A stretch of DNA of 33,048 bases from Prado023 sp032123675. Lineage in GTDB: Bacteria; Actinomycetota; Actinomycetes; S36-B12; CAIYMF01. This document shows positions 1 through 9,741 of the stretch, in pieces. The position numbers and the translations under genes were made by a program. The notes beneath the pieces were generated by a model. The model was not told the origin of the DNA, did no database searches, and worked only from the letters and a program-made list of their open reading frames with translations. The stretch spans positions 1 to 33,048 of the forward strand of contig JAQBEX010000106.1 of assembly GCA_032123675.1 (NCBI GenBank), read 5' to 3'. Numbering within the stretch: the first letter of the stretch is position 1; every line of letters begins with the position of its first letter.

Positions 1-586
1 TCCAACTCGTCGTCGGCGACCACGCGGTTGACCATCCCGGCGGCACGCATCCGGGCGGCGGGCACGCGCTCCCCGGTCAGAAGCAGCTCCTGGGCATCGG
101 CACGGTGCATCCGAGCCAGGCAGACGACGCTGATCACGGCCGGGGCGAGCCCGAGGCGCACCTCCGAGAAGGCGAACTTCGAGGACTCGACCGCAACCGA
201 GAGATCAGCCGCGGCGACCAGTCCGTTGCCCCCGCCGGCGACATGGCCCTGGACTCGGGCGATCACCGGCTTCGGATTGTCCTGGATCGCCTCGAGCACC
301 TCGACCAGCGCACCCGGGCCGGACCCCGTGAACGACGACGCATCCGCCGCGGACGCCCCACGCAGGTCTGCCCCGGAGCAGAACGTGTTGCCCGAGCCGG
401 TGAGCACGATGACCCGGACGGACGGATCCGAACCTGCTGTGCGCAGGTGCGCTGCCAGAAGTGCCATGCCCGACGCCGTGAGCATGTTGCGCGCATCGGG
501 GCGGTTCATCGTGACGGTGGCCACCGGGGCGGCCACCTCGAGCAGCACCTCCGGCGCCGGCGCACCGGCCTCATCAGCGCTGGCGT

Positions 587-590
<4 letters not shown>
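1..590 (-). CDS. Enoyl-CoA hydratase/isomerase family protein (3' end outside window)
   Basis: Crotonase-fold enzyme expected to hydrate an enoyl-CoA or methylglutaconyl-type CoA intermediate. Visible in the translation are the early MNRPDARNML stretch, the first oxyanion-hole block TFCSGADLRG, the second block HVAGGGNGLVAAADL, and FSEVRLGLAPA, which carries the catalytic-type glutamate. FSEVRLGL followed by a proline-poor loop resembles LiuC/AtuE-like hydratases more than FadB-type ones. The GTG start at 590-588 overlaps the TGA of the upstream acyl-CoA dehydrogenase as GTGA, so translation is probably coupled. The reading frame is open to the window edge, so the C-terminus is missing. Membership in the family is clear. 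Whether it acts on 3-methylglutaconyl-CoA (leucine) or isohexenylglutaconyl-CoA (terpene) is inference from neighbours. Confidence 0.88.
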
Positions 591-1749
<1,159 letters not shown>

Positions 1750-1753
<4 letters not shown>

Positions 1754-2472
1754 CGTGGCTCCTTGCTGGCGGCGGGGCGTGCCGACTGCCTCGGCACCGG
1801 GCGTTGGGACGGTGATGTGGCGCGCGCAACGGGGGAGGTGGACCGACTCGTGCCTGCGAGGTGGCCGCTGGCGGCTGCGATCCGGGCTGGCATCCCCAGG
1901 CCCCGGACCCACAGCTGCGTCAGCGTGCGGGTGGCGACCGCCTCGTCGTGGACCTCGCCGCGGCCCAGCCAGTGCGCCGCGAACCCCTCGACCATGCCGC
2001 ACAGCGCAGCCGCTGCGGTGTGCGGGTCGAGATCGGGGGCGGCCAACCCCTCGTCCTGGAGCTTGCCGATGGCACCGGCCACGCGGGCCACGTGCGTACG
2101 ACGCAGGTCCAGCAGGACGTCGGCGAAGCGGGAGTCGCTGGCCGATGCTGCTTGGGCGACCTGCAGCAGCTGGGCGTGGGTCCGGTACCCGTCGAGGTAG
2201 GCGCGGTTGGCGGCGTCCACGCGGGCGATCGGGTCGCGCAGGCGGGGCGGCGTCATTGCCTCGTGGAGGTCGCTGCGGACGGCGGCGAGCACCGCCAGCA
2301 GCACGTCCTCCTTGGTGTCGAAGTACGTGTAGACGGTGCCGTGCGAGACGCCGGCCGCATCGGCGAGGTCGCCCATCCGAGTCCCGGCGAAGCCCCGCTC
2401 CGCGAAGACGTCGCGGGCCGCGGCCACGAGCTTGTCCCGGGTCGCCTGGCCCCGGGCCGTGATCGGACTCAT
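1750..2472 (-). CDS. TetR family regulator of the acyl-CoA catabolic cluster
   Basis: A 240-aa one-component repressor. The N-terminal TetR_N helix-turn-helix spans roughly residues 10-55 (TRDKLVAAARDVF, then MGDLADAAGVSHGTVYTYF, then KEDVLLAVL), followed by an all-helical ligand domain. The gene is first in an operon with an acyl-CoA dehydrogenase and an enoyl-CoA hydratase, and its stop overlaps the next start as ATGA. The ATG at 2472 is preceded by a TAGCGT -10 box only 8 nt away, so the mRNA is probably leaderless. Two palindromes cover that promoter and recur before the carboxylase operon, so autoregulation plus control of the carboxylase is the natural inference. The likely ligand is a pathway acyl-CoA, by analogy with other TetR regulators of such operons. 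Confidence 0.92.
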
Positions 2473-2512
2473 GAAACCTGACGCTAGCGTCAAGTTGACA
2501 CGAGCGTCAAGT
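2473..2512 (-). promoter_or_regulatory. Leaderless promoter with tandem TetR-type operators (tetR operon)
   Basis: Reading the minus strand, TTGACG (2510-2505), an 18-nt spacer, TAGCGT (2486-2481), 8 nt, then ATG at 2472. Two 16-bp dyads lie 17 bp apart: 2478-2493 with the perfect core TGACGCTAGCGTCA, and 2495-2510 reading TTGACACGAGCGTCAA on the plus strand. They cover the -10 and -35 boxes respectively. The same arrangement is found at 11365-11402. What is seen is the dyads and their spacing; repression by the adjacent TetR is inference. Confidence 0.8.
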
Positions 2513-2530
2513 TCCCCGAGCCGCCCGGAG

Positions 2531-4426
2531 TCAGCGGAGGCGGCGGGCGCGCAGGTGTTCGCCGAGGCCCTTGGCCTGCGGGTCGAGTGAGGTGGAGTCG
2601 GCCACGCCGCGGTCCAGGAGGCCACGGATCACGACGTTCACCGCGTGCAGGTTCGGCAGCGGGTACACGTCGACGGCCAGGGCCGCGGCCTCCGGGAGCA
2701 GCTGCCGGACCCGATCCGGGGTCAGCCACGACTCCAACCAGGCGTACCGCGCCGCCACCTGCTCGTCATCCAGGCCTGCACTGGGGCCCTCGCCGGGACC
2801 GGGGATCCACACCCCGACGTTGGCGTTGCCCCCCTTGTCACCGGACCGGGCACCAACGAGGTCGCCGAGCACCGCGCCGGCAGCCGGGGCCCACGCATCA
2901 GGCGCCGGTACCCGGGCGCTGGGATCGCTGCCGCCAGCCCGGGCACCCGTGCTCGGGGCGGGGGCGCTCCACGCGGTGGGCACGTACCCCACGTCGGCAC
3001 CGGCGACCGTCACCGTCACGGGCACGTCGGCGCGGTCGATCAACGTCGGCCAGTAGACGCCGTACGCGGTCCCCTCGCCGGGAGGGGCCGTGGGGAACAT
3101 GCCTGGGTAGGCCCCGAGCGCCGACTCCACGACCGCGGTCGTGAACGGCTTGCCCACCTTCTTCTGGTCGAGGTCCTTGACCGTGATGCGCAGATGTCCC
3201 TGGGCAGCAGCGGTCGAGGCAGGGTCATCGCTGGCCACGTCGTCGAGGGTGACGGCCAGCTCCTGGACATCCAGCGAACTCGCCTCGGCCAGCTCTCGTG
3301 GACGGGGCGCGGCCCGGCCCGTGCCCGGGTCGCCCAGCGCGTCGACAAGCCCGATGCCGGCCACCATGCCCAGCACGAGATCTGCCTTGGCCCGAGCCTC
3401 GCGGCCGGTCAGGACCAGCGACATCGTGTTGCGGAACCCCGCGAACAGGTTGACCGCGACCTTGAGCTTCTCCGGCGCCGGCGCCCCTCGCACCCCGGTG
3501 ATCGCGACCCGGTCCGGGCCGACCGATGTGAGCTCGACAGTGTCGAACAGGGCGGTGACATCCGGGTTGGCGTACTCGGGGCCGGCAATCTCATAGACCA
3601 GCTGCGAGGTCACGGTTCCCACCGACACCAGCCCACCGGAACCGGTCGGCTTGGTGATCACGCTCGACCCGTCGTCGGCCACCTCGGCGATCGGGAACCC
3701 TGCTGGCCACGAGGGCACCTCGGAGAAGAACGAGTAGTTGCCGCCCGTGGCCTGGGCACCGCACTCGATGACGTGGCCCGCAGCGACCGCGCCGGCCAAC
3801 CGATCGAGCGCCACCGAGTCACCGGCGGCGGCCTGCGGGTAGGACCACCCGTGCCACCATGCGGCCGGCCCGACCACCAGGGCGGCGTCGGTGATCCGCC
3901 CAGTGATCACCACGTCGGCACCCGCGGCCAGCGCGGCGGTGACCGGCTCGCCGCCGACGTAGGCGTTGGCCGTCATCGGAGCACGGCCGGCCAGCGCCTC
4001 GCCGGTGTCCAGGTTCGGGAACCGATCGGGGTCGGCGCGCACCGCTGCGAGGACGTCATCGCCGCTGACCACGGCGATCCGGGGCTCCAGCCCGAGCCTG
4101 GCTGCGAGCTCGCCCAGGGCGTCGGCGCACCCCTGCGGGTCCAGGCCCCCGGCATTCGTCACCACCCGGATTCCGCGCTCGAGGCAGGTGCCGAGCACCT
4201 GCTCCATCTGGGTCAGGAAGGTGCGCGCATAGCCGGAACCGGCCCCGTGCTTCATCCGCTGGCGGGCCAGGATGAGCATCGTCAGCTCAGCCAGCCAGTC
4301 ACCGGTGAGGACGTCGATCTCACCGGACTCGACAAGCTCCGCAGCGGCCGAGAGCCGATCGCCGAGGAATCCCGAGCAGTTGCCGATCCGGACAGGTGCG
4401 CGGGTCGCAGACTCTTGAACCATCAT
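2531..4426 (-). CDS. AtuA-like acyclic terpene utilization family protein (DUF1446)
   Basis: A 631-aa two-part protein. The N-terminal about 450 residues are the DUF1446 domain (start VRIGNCSGFLGDRLSAAAEL; GDWLAELTMLIL; NAGGLDPQGCADAL; GADVVITGRITDAALV). The C-terminal about 110 residues are the small AtuA-like domain with the diagnostic LGDLVGARSGDKGGNANVGV. Family members occur in citronellol/geraniol degradation clusters and in many actinobacterial branched acyl-CoA clusters. Their biochemical role is not settled. Here it is the last gene before the tetR promoter and lies 50 bp downstream of the Memo-AMMECR1 fusion, so it may be cotranscribed with the AmmeMemoRadiSam genes. Two adjacent ATG codons at 4426 and 4423 are both possible starts. 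An alanine/proline-rich linker (about 490-515) joins the domains. Confidence 0.9.
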   Translation of the reverse strand: MMVQESATRAPVRIGNCSGFLGDRLSAAAELVESGEIDVLTGDWLAELTMLILARQRMKHGAGSGYARTFLTQMEQVLGTCLERGIRVVTNAGGLDPQGCADALGELAARLGLEPRIAVVSGDDVLAAVRADPDRFPNLDTGEALAGRAPMTANAYVGGEPVTAALAAGADVVITGRITDAALVVGPAAWWHGWSYPQAAAGDSVALDRLAGAVAAGHVIECGAQATGGNYSFFSEVPSWPAGFPIAEVADDGSSVITKPTGSGGLVSVGTVTSQLVYEIAGPEYANPDVTALFDTVELTSVGPDRVAITGVRGAPAPEKLKVAVNLFAGFRNTMSLVLTGREARAKADLVLGMVAGIGLVDALGDPGTGRAAPRPRELAEASSLDVQELAVTLDDVASDDPASTAAAQGHLRITVKDLDQKKVGKPFTTAVVESALGAYPGMFPTAPPGEGTAYGVYWPTLIDRADVPVTVTVAGADVGYVPTAWSAPAPSTGARAGGSDPSARVPAPDAWAPAAGAVLGDLVGARSGDKGGNANVGVWIPGPGEGPSAGLDDEQVAARYAWLESWLTPDRVRQLLPEAAALAVDVYPLPNLHAVNVVIRGLLDRGVADSTSLDPQAKGLGEHLRARRLR

Positions 4427-4476
4427 CGCAGTATGTCCCAGCCGGTGGACGATCCCAGTCGCCGGGGCACCGGGGT

Positions 4477-6108
4477 TCAGGCCTCCGCGAACTCCTCCGA
4501 GTCGTAGACCTCAACTCGTGTACCCCTGGGCCATTCCCCGGGCGCCAGGCCAGCCTTGCGCCACAGCGCCGCCAGGAAGCTGCGCGGATCGGGGAGCTGC
4601 TCCCAGACCGCGGGGAGGAAGGTCGCGCGGTGGCGCCCGGCCGTGACCACCAGGCCACTGCCCACCGGGATCCGGGACACCAGGTCCTCGTACCCGGCAC
4701 TCGGGAACGGCCGTGTCGGGCTCAGCACCGAGATGTCGATGACCATCCCCGCCGCCCGGTCCCGCGTCATGGGCGGGAAGCGTGGGTCGCGGAACGCCGC
4801 GTCGAAGGCGTGCTCGGCCACGTCGGCGATCAGGGGCTGACGCGGCTCCAGGGAGCCGATGCAGCCGAGCAGGTCCCCAGCCTCCGAACGCAGGGTGACG
4901 AACGCCGCGCCCGGGGCGGTCAGCACCGGGTCGACCGTGGCCCACCGCGAGTCGTCGAACGCGGGCCGCCGGCCATCGTCCAGCGCGTCGGAGATGGTGG
5001 ACCGCGCCAGCGCCAGCAGCAACGCCCGCGAATCCGGCGAGATCCGACCGGCCTCGGGTCCAGGTCCAGACCCAGGTCCAGGCTCGGGTCCGACCGCCTG
5101 CTCGGGTCCGACCGCCGGTCCGGGTCCGACGGGTTCGGTCTCCGCGCCGGGTTCGCCCCCCGGGCGGTCCGCGCTCCGTCCCTGATCCGATCCCCCCGAG
5201 TTGGGCGGATCTGGCTCGGACGCGGCGAGCACCGCGAACGCTGCGTAGCCGACGACGCGGTCCCGGTCGCCTGCGGTGTCACCGGAGTTGCTCGCGTCCA
5301 GGAGTCGGACCGACCACTCCTTCTGCGCCGCCGCAGTCAGAAGCCCGCGCAGGGGATAGCGCCCACAGGCGTCCTCGGTGCCGATCGAGTCAGGTCGGCG
5401 GTGCACGATCGCATGGATGGTGCGGGCGTCGCGGGCGATGGCGGACTCGTAGTCGAAGTAGTGCGACAGGTCGGTGGACACGACCACGAGGGTCCCGGGC
5501 AGGCCGACGCAGAAGCTGATCGCTGCAGCGATCTCGCCTGGTTCGTCGGCGCCGACGATCAGGGGGACCAGCTGCCAACCATCAGTCAGGACCCGTTGCA
5601 GGAACGGAACCTGGACCTCCAGGCTGTGCTCCGGGGCATGTGCGTCGTCGGCGGGCAGCACGGTGGGCAGTTGCGCTGCGAGCCCTGCGGCAACCTCATG
5701 GTCGAGCTCGACGTCACCCAGGGGGGTCCGCCAGGCCTCGGCGCTGCTCAGTCCGATCCCGTTGACCGGCACGTAGTGCGCGGGACCCAGCAGGACGACC
5801 CTGCGGACGACCGACGGGTCGAGCGACGCGTACGCGAAGCCCGCCGTCGGACCTGAGTAGACGATCCCGGCGTGTGGTGCGACGACGCCAACCACGTGCC
5901 GCTCGGAACCGGTCCCGTCGGATGCTTGCGAGGCGCGCCGCGGCGGGGTGGTCGAGGCACCCCGCTCGGCCAGCGCCACGCGGGCATCGTCGACGTATCG
6001 GTCGATGTCACCAGCCAGCCGCTCAGCGCGGCCGGGGTAGAACCTCCCGGCCACCGCCGGCTCCCGGATCCCACCCCGCAACGGCCCAGGCGGCCCCCAG
6101 AACCTCAC
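4477..6108 (-). CDS. AmmeMemoRadiSam system fusion protein: Memo (B) plus AMMECR1 (A)
   Basis: A 543-aa natural fusion. The N-terminal Memo-like domain (about residues 15-296) begins IREPAVAGRFYPG. It shows VAPHAGIVYSG (His79), LLGPAHYVPVNG (His111), EHSLEVQVPFLQ and STDLSHYFDY, with Cys248 in EDACGRYP near the position of the third metal ligand in human MEMO1. The AMMECR1 domain (about 355-540) shows GCIGSLEPRQPL, DPRFPPMT and GMVIDISVLSP. Between them is a Gly-Pro-rich linker encoded by GGTCC-type tandem repeats (about 5050-5135). Start choice is uncertain. The GTG at 6108 has GGGGAGG about 8 nt upstream, whereas a GTG at 6180 would add 24 residues and lacks a clear ribosome site. It follows the radical SAM gene on the same strand. 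The reaction carried out by the system is unknown. Confidence 0.9.
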   Translation of the reverse strand: MRFWGPPGPLRGGIREPAVAGRFYPGRAERLAGDIDRYVDDARVALAERGASTTPPRRASQASDGTGSERHVVGVVAPHAGIVYSGPTAGFAYASLDPSVVRRVVLLGPAHYVPVNGIGLSSAEAWRTPLGDVELDHEVAAGLAAQLPTVLPADDAHAPEHSLEVQVPFLQRVLTDGWQLVPLIVGADEPGEIAAAISFCVGLPGTLVVVSTDLSHYFDYESAIARDARTIHAIVHRRPDSIGTEDACGRYPLRGLLTAAAQKEWSVRLLDASNSGDTAGDRDRVVGYAAFAVLAASEPDPPNSGGSDQGRSADRPGGEPGAETEPVGPGPAVGPEQAVGPEPGPGSGPGPEAGRISPDSRALLLALARSTISDALDDGRRPAFDDSRWATVDPVLTAPGAAFVTLRSEAGDLLGCIGSLEPRQPLIADVAEHAFDAAFRDPRFPPMTRDRAAGMVIDISVLSPTRPFPSAGYEDLVSRIPVGSGLVVTAGRHRATFLPAVWEQLPDPRSFLAALWRKAGLAPGEWPRGTRVEVYDSEEFAEA

Positions 6109-6229
6109 ATCGACCGCCTCCCCGACCTCCTGTCGGGCGCCGCCCGCTGCGTGCGCCCCCTGCCCCCAGATTGCCGGCACCGCGCAGGGACCACCGAGCG
6201 CCCACCTCGAGGCCCCCAGCTCAGCGCCG

Positions 6230-7357
6230 TCATCGGGTCACCTCAGCGATCCGCACCGGCAGCCGCGTGCGTCCCCAACTGCCGACCGGGCCCGCGAACA
6301 CACCGGGGACCTGGGTGCCGCACCGCATGCAGCGGCCGTCGTCGGAGAGCCGGTAGGCGTCGATCTCGTACCAGTTGCGCTCGATGACCGGACGGGCGCA
6401 GCCGGGGCAGCGGGTGGTGTCACCAACCCGGTCCTGGACATTGCCCGTGTACGCGTAGCGCGCCCCGTTGGCCAGCGCGATGCCCCGAGCGCGGCTCAAC
6501 GTCGACGGCGGGGTCGGCGGGACATCTCGCATCTTCCAGTCCGGATGGAAGGCGCTGAAGTGCATCGGGACATCGGGCCCACACGTCTCGACGACCCACC
6601 GGGTCAGGGCGTCGAGCTCGGAGTCGGAGTCGTTGTGCCCGGGGATCACGAGGGTCGTGAGCTCCAGCCACGTGTCCGTCTGGGTCGCGACGTACTCGAT
6701 CGTCTCGAGGACCGATTTCAGCTCGGCGCCGCAGATCCGGTGGTAGAACTCCGCGGTGAAGCCCTTGAGATCGATGTTCACCGCATCCATGTGCCGGTAG
6801 AACTCCCGGCGCGGTTCCGGGTTGATGTATCCGGCGGTCACGGCCACCGTGCGAACGCCTCGTTCCCGACAGGCGACGGCGGTGTCGATCGAGTACTCGG
6901 CGAAGATGACCGGGTCGTTGTACGTGAATGCCACGCTCGCGCACCCGAGCCGCTCGGCCGCTGCGGCGATGTCCTCGGGCATCGCCGAGTCGGCCAACGT
7001 GTCGATGTCCCGCGACTTGGAGATGTCCCAGTTCTGGCAGAACCTGCACGTCAGGTTGCAACCCGCGGTTCCGAAGGACAGCACGGCCGAGCCGGGCAGG
7101 AAGTGGTTCAGCGGCTTCTTCTCGATGGGGTCGACGCAGTATCCCGACGACCGCCCGTAGGTCGTGGACACGATCTGGCCGTCCGAGCACGCCCGCACGA
7201 AGCACAGTCCCCGCTGCCCCTCGTGCAGCCGGCACTCACGGGGACACAAGTCGCACTGGACCCTGCCGTCGTCGAGGACGTGCCACCACGTTGTCGGGTG
7301 CGTGGCACCCAGATCCGTGCTCCCAGCACCCTGAGACCTGACCCTCGTACCTCCCAT
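6230..7357 (-). CDS. amrS: AmmeMemoRadiSam system radical SAM enzyme
   Basis: A radical SAM protein of 375 aa related to pyruvate formate-lyase activating enzymes. The [4Fe-4S]-binding motif is CNLTCRFCQNW (Cys100, Cys104, Cys107). An N-terminal cysteine set (CDLCPRECRL, GLCFVRAC) and a C-terminal zinc-ribbon pair (CPGC, then CMRCG) are typical of the AmrS subfamily. Next downstream are Memo and AMMECR1 domains on one chain, which completes the three-part AmmeMemoRadiSam set. The start is uncertain. The ATG at 7357 has GGAGGT directly abutting it and a GGGGGGGAG further upstream, and a GTG at 7399 would add 14 residues without a ribosome site. The substrate radicalised by the enzyme is not known. 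Confidence 0.92.
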   Translation of the reverse strand: MGGTRVRSQGAGSTDLGATHPTTWWHVLDDGRVQCDLCPRECRLHEGQRGLCFVRACSDGQIVSTTYGRSSGYCVDPIEKKPLNHFLPGSAVLSFGTAGCNLTCRFCQNWDISKSRDIDTLADSAMPEDIAAAAERLGCASVAFTYNDPVIFAEYSIDTAVACRERGVRTVAVTAGYINPEPRREFYRHMDAVNIDLKGFTAEFYHRICGAELKSVLETIEYVATQTDTWLELTTLVIPGHNDSDSELDALTRWVVETCGPDVPMHFSAFHPDWKMRDVPPTPPSTLSRARGIALANGARYAYTGNVQDRVGDTTRCPGCARPVIERNWYEIDAYRLSDDGRCMRCGTQVPGVFAGPVGSWGRTRLPVRIAEVTR

Positions 7358-7404
7358 ACCTCCAGCATGCTCCCCCCCACCCGCGTTCGCCAGAGCCACG
7401 AGCC

Positions 7405-7548
7405 ACGGATCGGCCCAGCCTCGGGAACGAGACCGACTGCCTCATCGCTGCCGTCGCCCTGTGGTACGGCGACCGCGGGGCGCATCGGGATGCCCACTTC
7501 GAGCGGATCTGGGAGGTCACCCCGCTCAGGACGCTCGACCTGCGCTGA
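7405..7548 (+). pseudogene. Possible gene remnant between amrS and the carboxylase
   Basis: In the 216-bp gap between the amrS start and the carboxylase stop, the plus strand has a frame ending in TGA at 7546. Its last residues (ALWYGDRGAHRDAHFERIW, then EVTPLRTLDLR) look protein-like and are rich in Trp, His and Glu rather than the Arg/Pro of shadow frames. No ATG or GTG start exists in this frame after the stop at 7339. It could be the tail of a decayed gene or chance. I do not recognise a family. Confidence 0.2.
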
Positions 7549-7573
7549 GGACCCGCACCGGCACGCGCTCGGG

Positions 7574-9733
7574 CTACTCCTCGAGGACCGCGACCACGTG
7601 ATGGGCATCGACCGAGTCGCCCACCGCGACCCGGACCTCCGCCACGACCCCGTCGCCGTCGGCCTTGATCCGGTGCTCCATCTTCATCGCCTCGAGGATC
7701 ACCAGGGTGTCGCCGTCGGCGACCGCATCCCCTGGGCTCACCAGCACCTCCGTGACGGTTCCCGGGACCGGCGTGACCAGGCCATGGTCGTGCCCGTGCT
7801 CGGAGGCGTCCGGGTGCCGGGGCAGGACCCGGAACGAGGTGGCCATCCCCAGCCCGGAGACCAGCACCCACTCCCCGGCCCGGCGGACGGTGAACCAGCC
7901 ACCGACCCCGTCGACCTCCACCATCACCAGGTCGCCCTCGAACTGGGTGCGGTCGACCCGCAGGTGCGCCGGCAGTGCTGGCGCGCCGACCCCGGGGAAG
8001 GCCGCCTCGTCGTCGCCCGGAGCAGCCTGGTCATCGGATCCCTCACCGTCGCTGACGAGGACGACATCCACACCCCCGGTTCGGTCGCGTGCGTAGCGCA
8101 CCTCGACGGTCACGTCCGCGCCCAGCTCTGAGTGGCCGAACCGGCGCACCTCGGGCACCGCCATGATGTTGCGCCAGCCTGGCGGGGCCAGCATCGCCCA
8201 GGGCTGCCCGTCGCGCTCCTGCTGGGCCAGGCCGAGGGCCGCGGCCGTCAGGTGCAGCGCCAGCTCGTGCCGCCCGATCACCGGCGCGGCCACCTCAGGA
8301 TGCTCCGCCAGGAAGGCCGTGGTCGTGTCGCCGGACAGGAACCCCGGCGAGCGCAGGATTGCTGCCAGCGACTCACGGTTCGTCGGCACACCTGCGACCC
8401 GAAGCCCCTCGAGGCTGGCTGCCAGCGTGGCCGCAGCCACCTCCCGGCTGGCACCGTGCGCGATGATCTTGGCGAGCATCGGGTCGTAGAAGGCGCTGAC
8501 CTCCGACCCGGTCTCCACGCCGGACTCCACGCGGATCCCTTGCGCCTGGTCGACCTCGAAGCACTGGATCATGCCCATCCCCGGCAGGTAGCCACGGGCC
8601 GGGTCCTCCGCGTACAACCGCACCTCGATCGCGTGGCCAGCACGGGTGATCCCCTCCTGGGTCAGGGGCAACGGCTCCCCCGCGGCCACCCGGATCTGCC
8701 ACTCGACGAGGTCCAGACCGGTGACCTCCTCCGTCACGGGGTGCTCGACCTGGAGTCGGGTGTTCATCTCGAGGAAGTAGTACTCCTGGTCAGCGCCCTC
8801 GCCCGCCACCATGAACTCGACGGTCCCGGCCCCGACGTAGGCGATCGCCTTCGCGGCCGCGACCGCAGCTGCGTACATCCGCTCCAGGGTCACCTCGGTG
8901 GCCCCGGGCGACGGGGACTCCTCGACGACCTTCTGGTGGCGGCGCTGGATCGAGCACTCACGCTCGAAGGCGTGGACGACCTCTCCAGAGGTGTCGCCGA
9001 ACACCTGGACCTCGACATGTCGTCCGCGTTCCAGGTAGCGCTCGAGGAAGACCGTCGGGTCGCCGAATGCGGACGCCGCCTCATTGCGGGCGCCGGACAC
9101 CGCCTCGAGCAGCTCGGCACCGTCGCGGACCAGGCGCATCCCCTTGCCGCCACCGCCTGCGGATGCCTTCACCAGCAGCGGGAGCCCGACCTGCGCACCG
9201 GCCGCGACGATCTGGGCGTCGGTGGCATCGGCCGCCAGCTCGGCGCCGGGCACCAGCGGCACCCCGGCAGCTTCGACCAGGCGCTTGGCCTCGACCTTGA
9301 GCGCCATGGCGTTCATCGACTCGGGGGTCGGTCCGATCCAGACCAGGCCGGCGTCGCTGACGGCGCGGGCGAAGTCCGGGTTCTCGGAGAGGAAGCCGTA
9401 GCCGGGGTGGATGGCATCCGCGCCGGACCGGCGGGCAGCATCCAGGACCTTCTCGGCCACCAGGTAGGACTCCGCTGAGGTCCGCCCCCCGATCGCCACA
9501 GCCAGGTCGGCATCGCGGACGAAGGGCGCCCCGGCATCGGGGTCGGAGTGGATGGCCACGGCCTGCAGGCCCATGCGATGAGCCGTGCGGATGACGCGCC
9601 GGGCGATCTCACCCCGGTTGGCGACAAGGACCCGCCGGATCGGCCTGACGGCCCCGGCGCGGTCGTCGACTCGACCCACCCGATCGCCCGTGGTGACCCC
9701 CGCACCAGCAGTGGTGGTGCCTTCGGTTGCCAT
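7574..9733 (-). CDS. Acyl-CoA carboxylase alpha subunit (biotin carboxylase plus biotin carrier domain)
   Basis: A 719-aa subunit that carboxylates its own biotin with ATP and bicarbonate. The biotin carboxylase domain spans about residues 30-480 (RVLVANRGEIARRV; HPGYGFLSENPDFARA; ATP-grasp glycine loop KASAGGGGKGMRLV; EMNTRLQVEHPVTEEVTG). A BT-type linking region follows, then the C-terminal biotinyl domain with EAMKMEH, biotin lysine about residue 684. Domain order and length fit the methylcrotonyl-/geranyl-CoA carboxylase alpha group rather than the two-subunit acetyl-CoA type. The ATG at 9733 has GAGGG upstream, overlapping the TGA of the beta-subunit gene 8 bp away, so coupled translation is likely. 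Which acyl-CoA is used depends on the beta subunit. Confidence 0.94.
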   Translation of the reverse strand: MATEGTTTAGAGVTTGDRVGRVDDRAGAVRPIRRVLVANRGEIARRVIRTAHRMGLQAVAIHSDPDAGAPFVRDADLAVAIGGRTSAESYLVAEKVLDAARRSGADAIHPGYGFLSENPDFARAVSDAGLVWIGPTPESMNAMALKVEAKRLVEAAGVPLVPGAELAADATDAQIVAAGAQVGLPLLVKASAGGGGKGMRLVRDGAELLEAVSGARNEAASAFGDPTVFLERYLERGRHVEVQVFGDTSGEVVHAFERECSIQRRHQKVVEESPSPGATEVTLERMYAAAVAAAKAIAYVGAGTVEFMVAGEGADQEYYFLEMNTRLQVEHPVTEEVTGLDLVEWQIRVAAGEPLPLTQEGITRAGHAIEVRLYAEDPARGYLPGMGMIQCFEVDQAQGIRVESGVETGSEVSAFYDPMLAKIIAHGASREVAAATLAASLEGLRVAGVPTNRESLAAILRSPGFLSGDTTTAFLAEHPEVAAPVIGRHELALHLTAAALGLAQQERDGQPWAMLAPPGWRNIMAVPEVRRFGHSELGADVTVEVRYARDRTGGVDVVLVSDGEGSDDQAAPGDDEAAFPGVGAPALPAHLRVDRTQFEGDLVMVEVDGVGGWFTVRRAGEWVLVSGLGMATSFRVLPRHPDASEHGHDHGLVTPVPGTVTEVLVSPGDAVADGDTLVILEAMKMEHRIKADGDGVVAEVRVAVGDSVDAHHVVAVLEE

Positions 9734-9741
9734 GACCGCCC

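Noticed and set aside
2645..4507. A 620-codon plus-strand frame opposite the AtuA gene
   Set aside because: It is a low-complexity Arg/Gly/His shadow of a confidently identified gene on the other strand.
5044..5135. Short repeats that might be read as a CRISPR array
   Set aside because: Units are 5-12 bp with no spacers, in frame, and encode a Gly-Pro linker.
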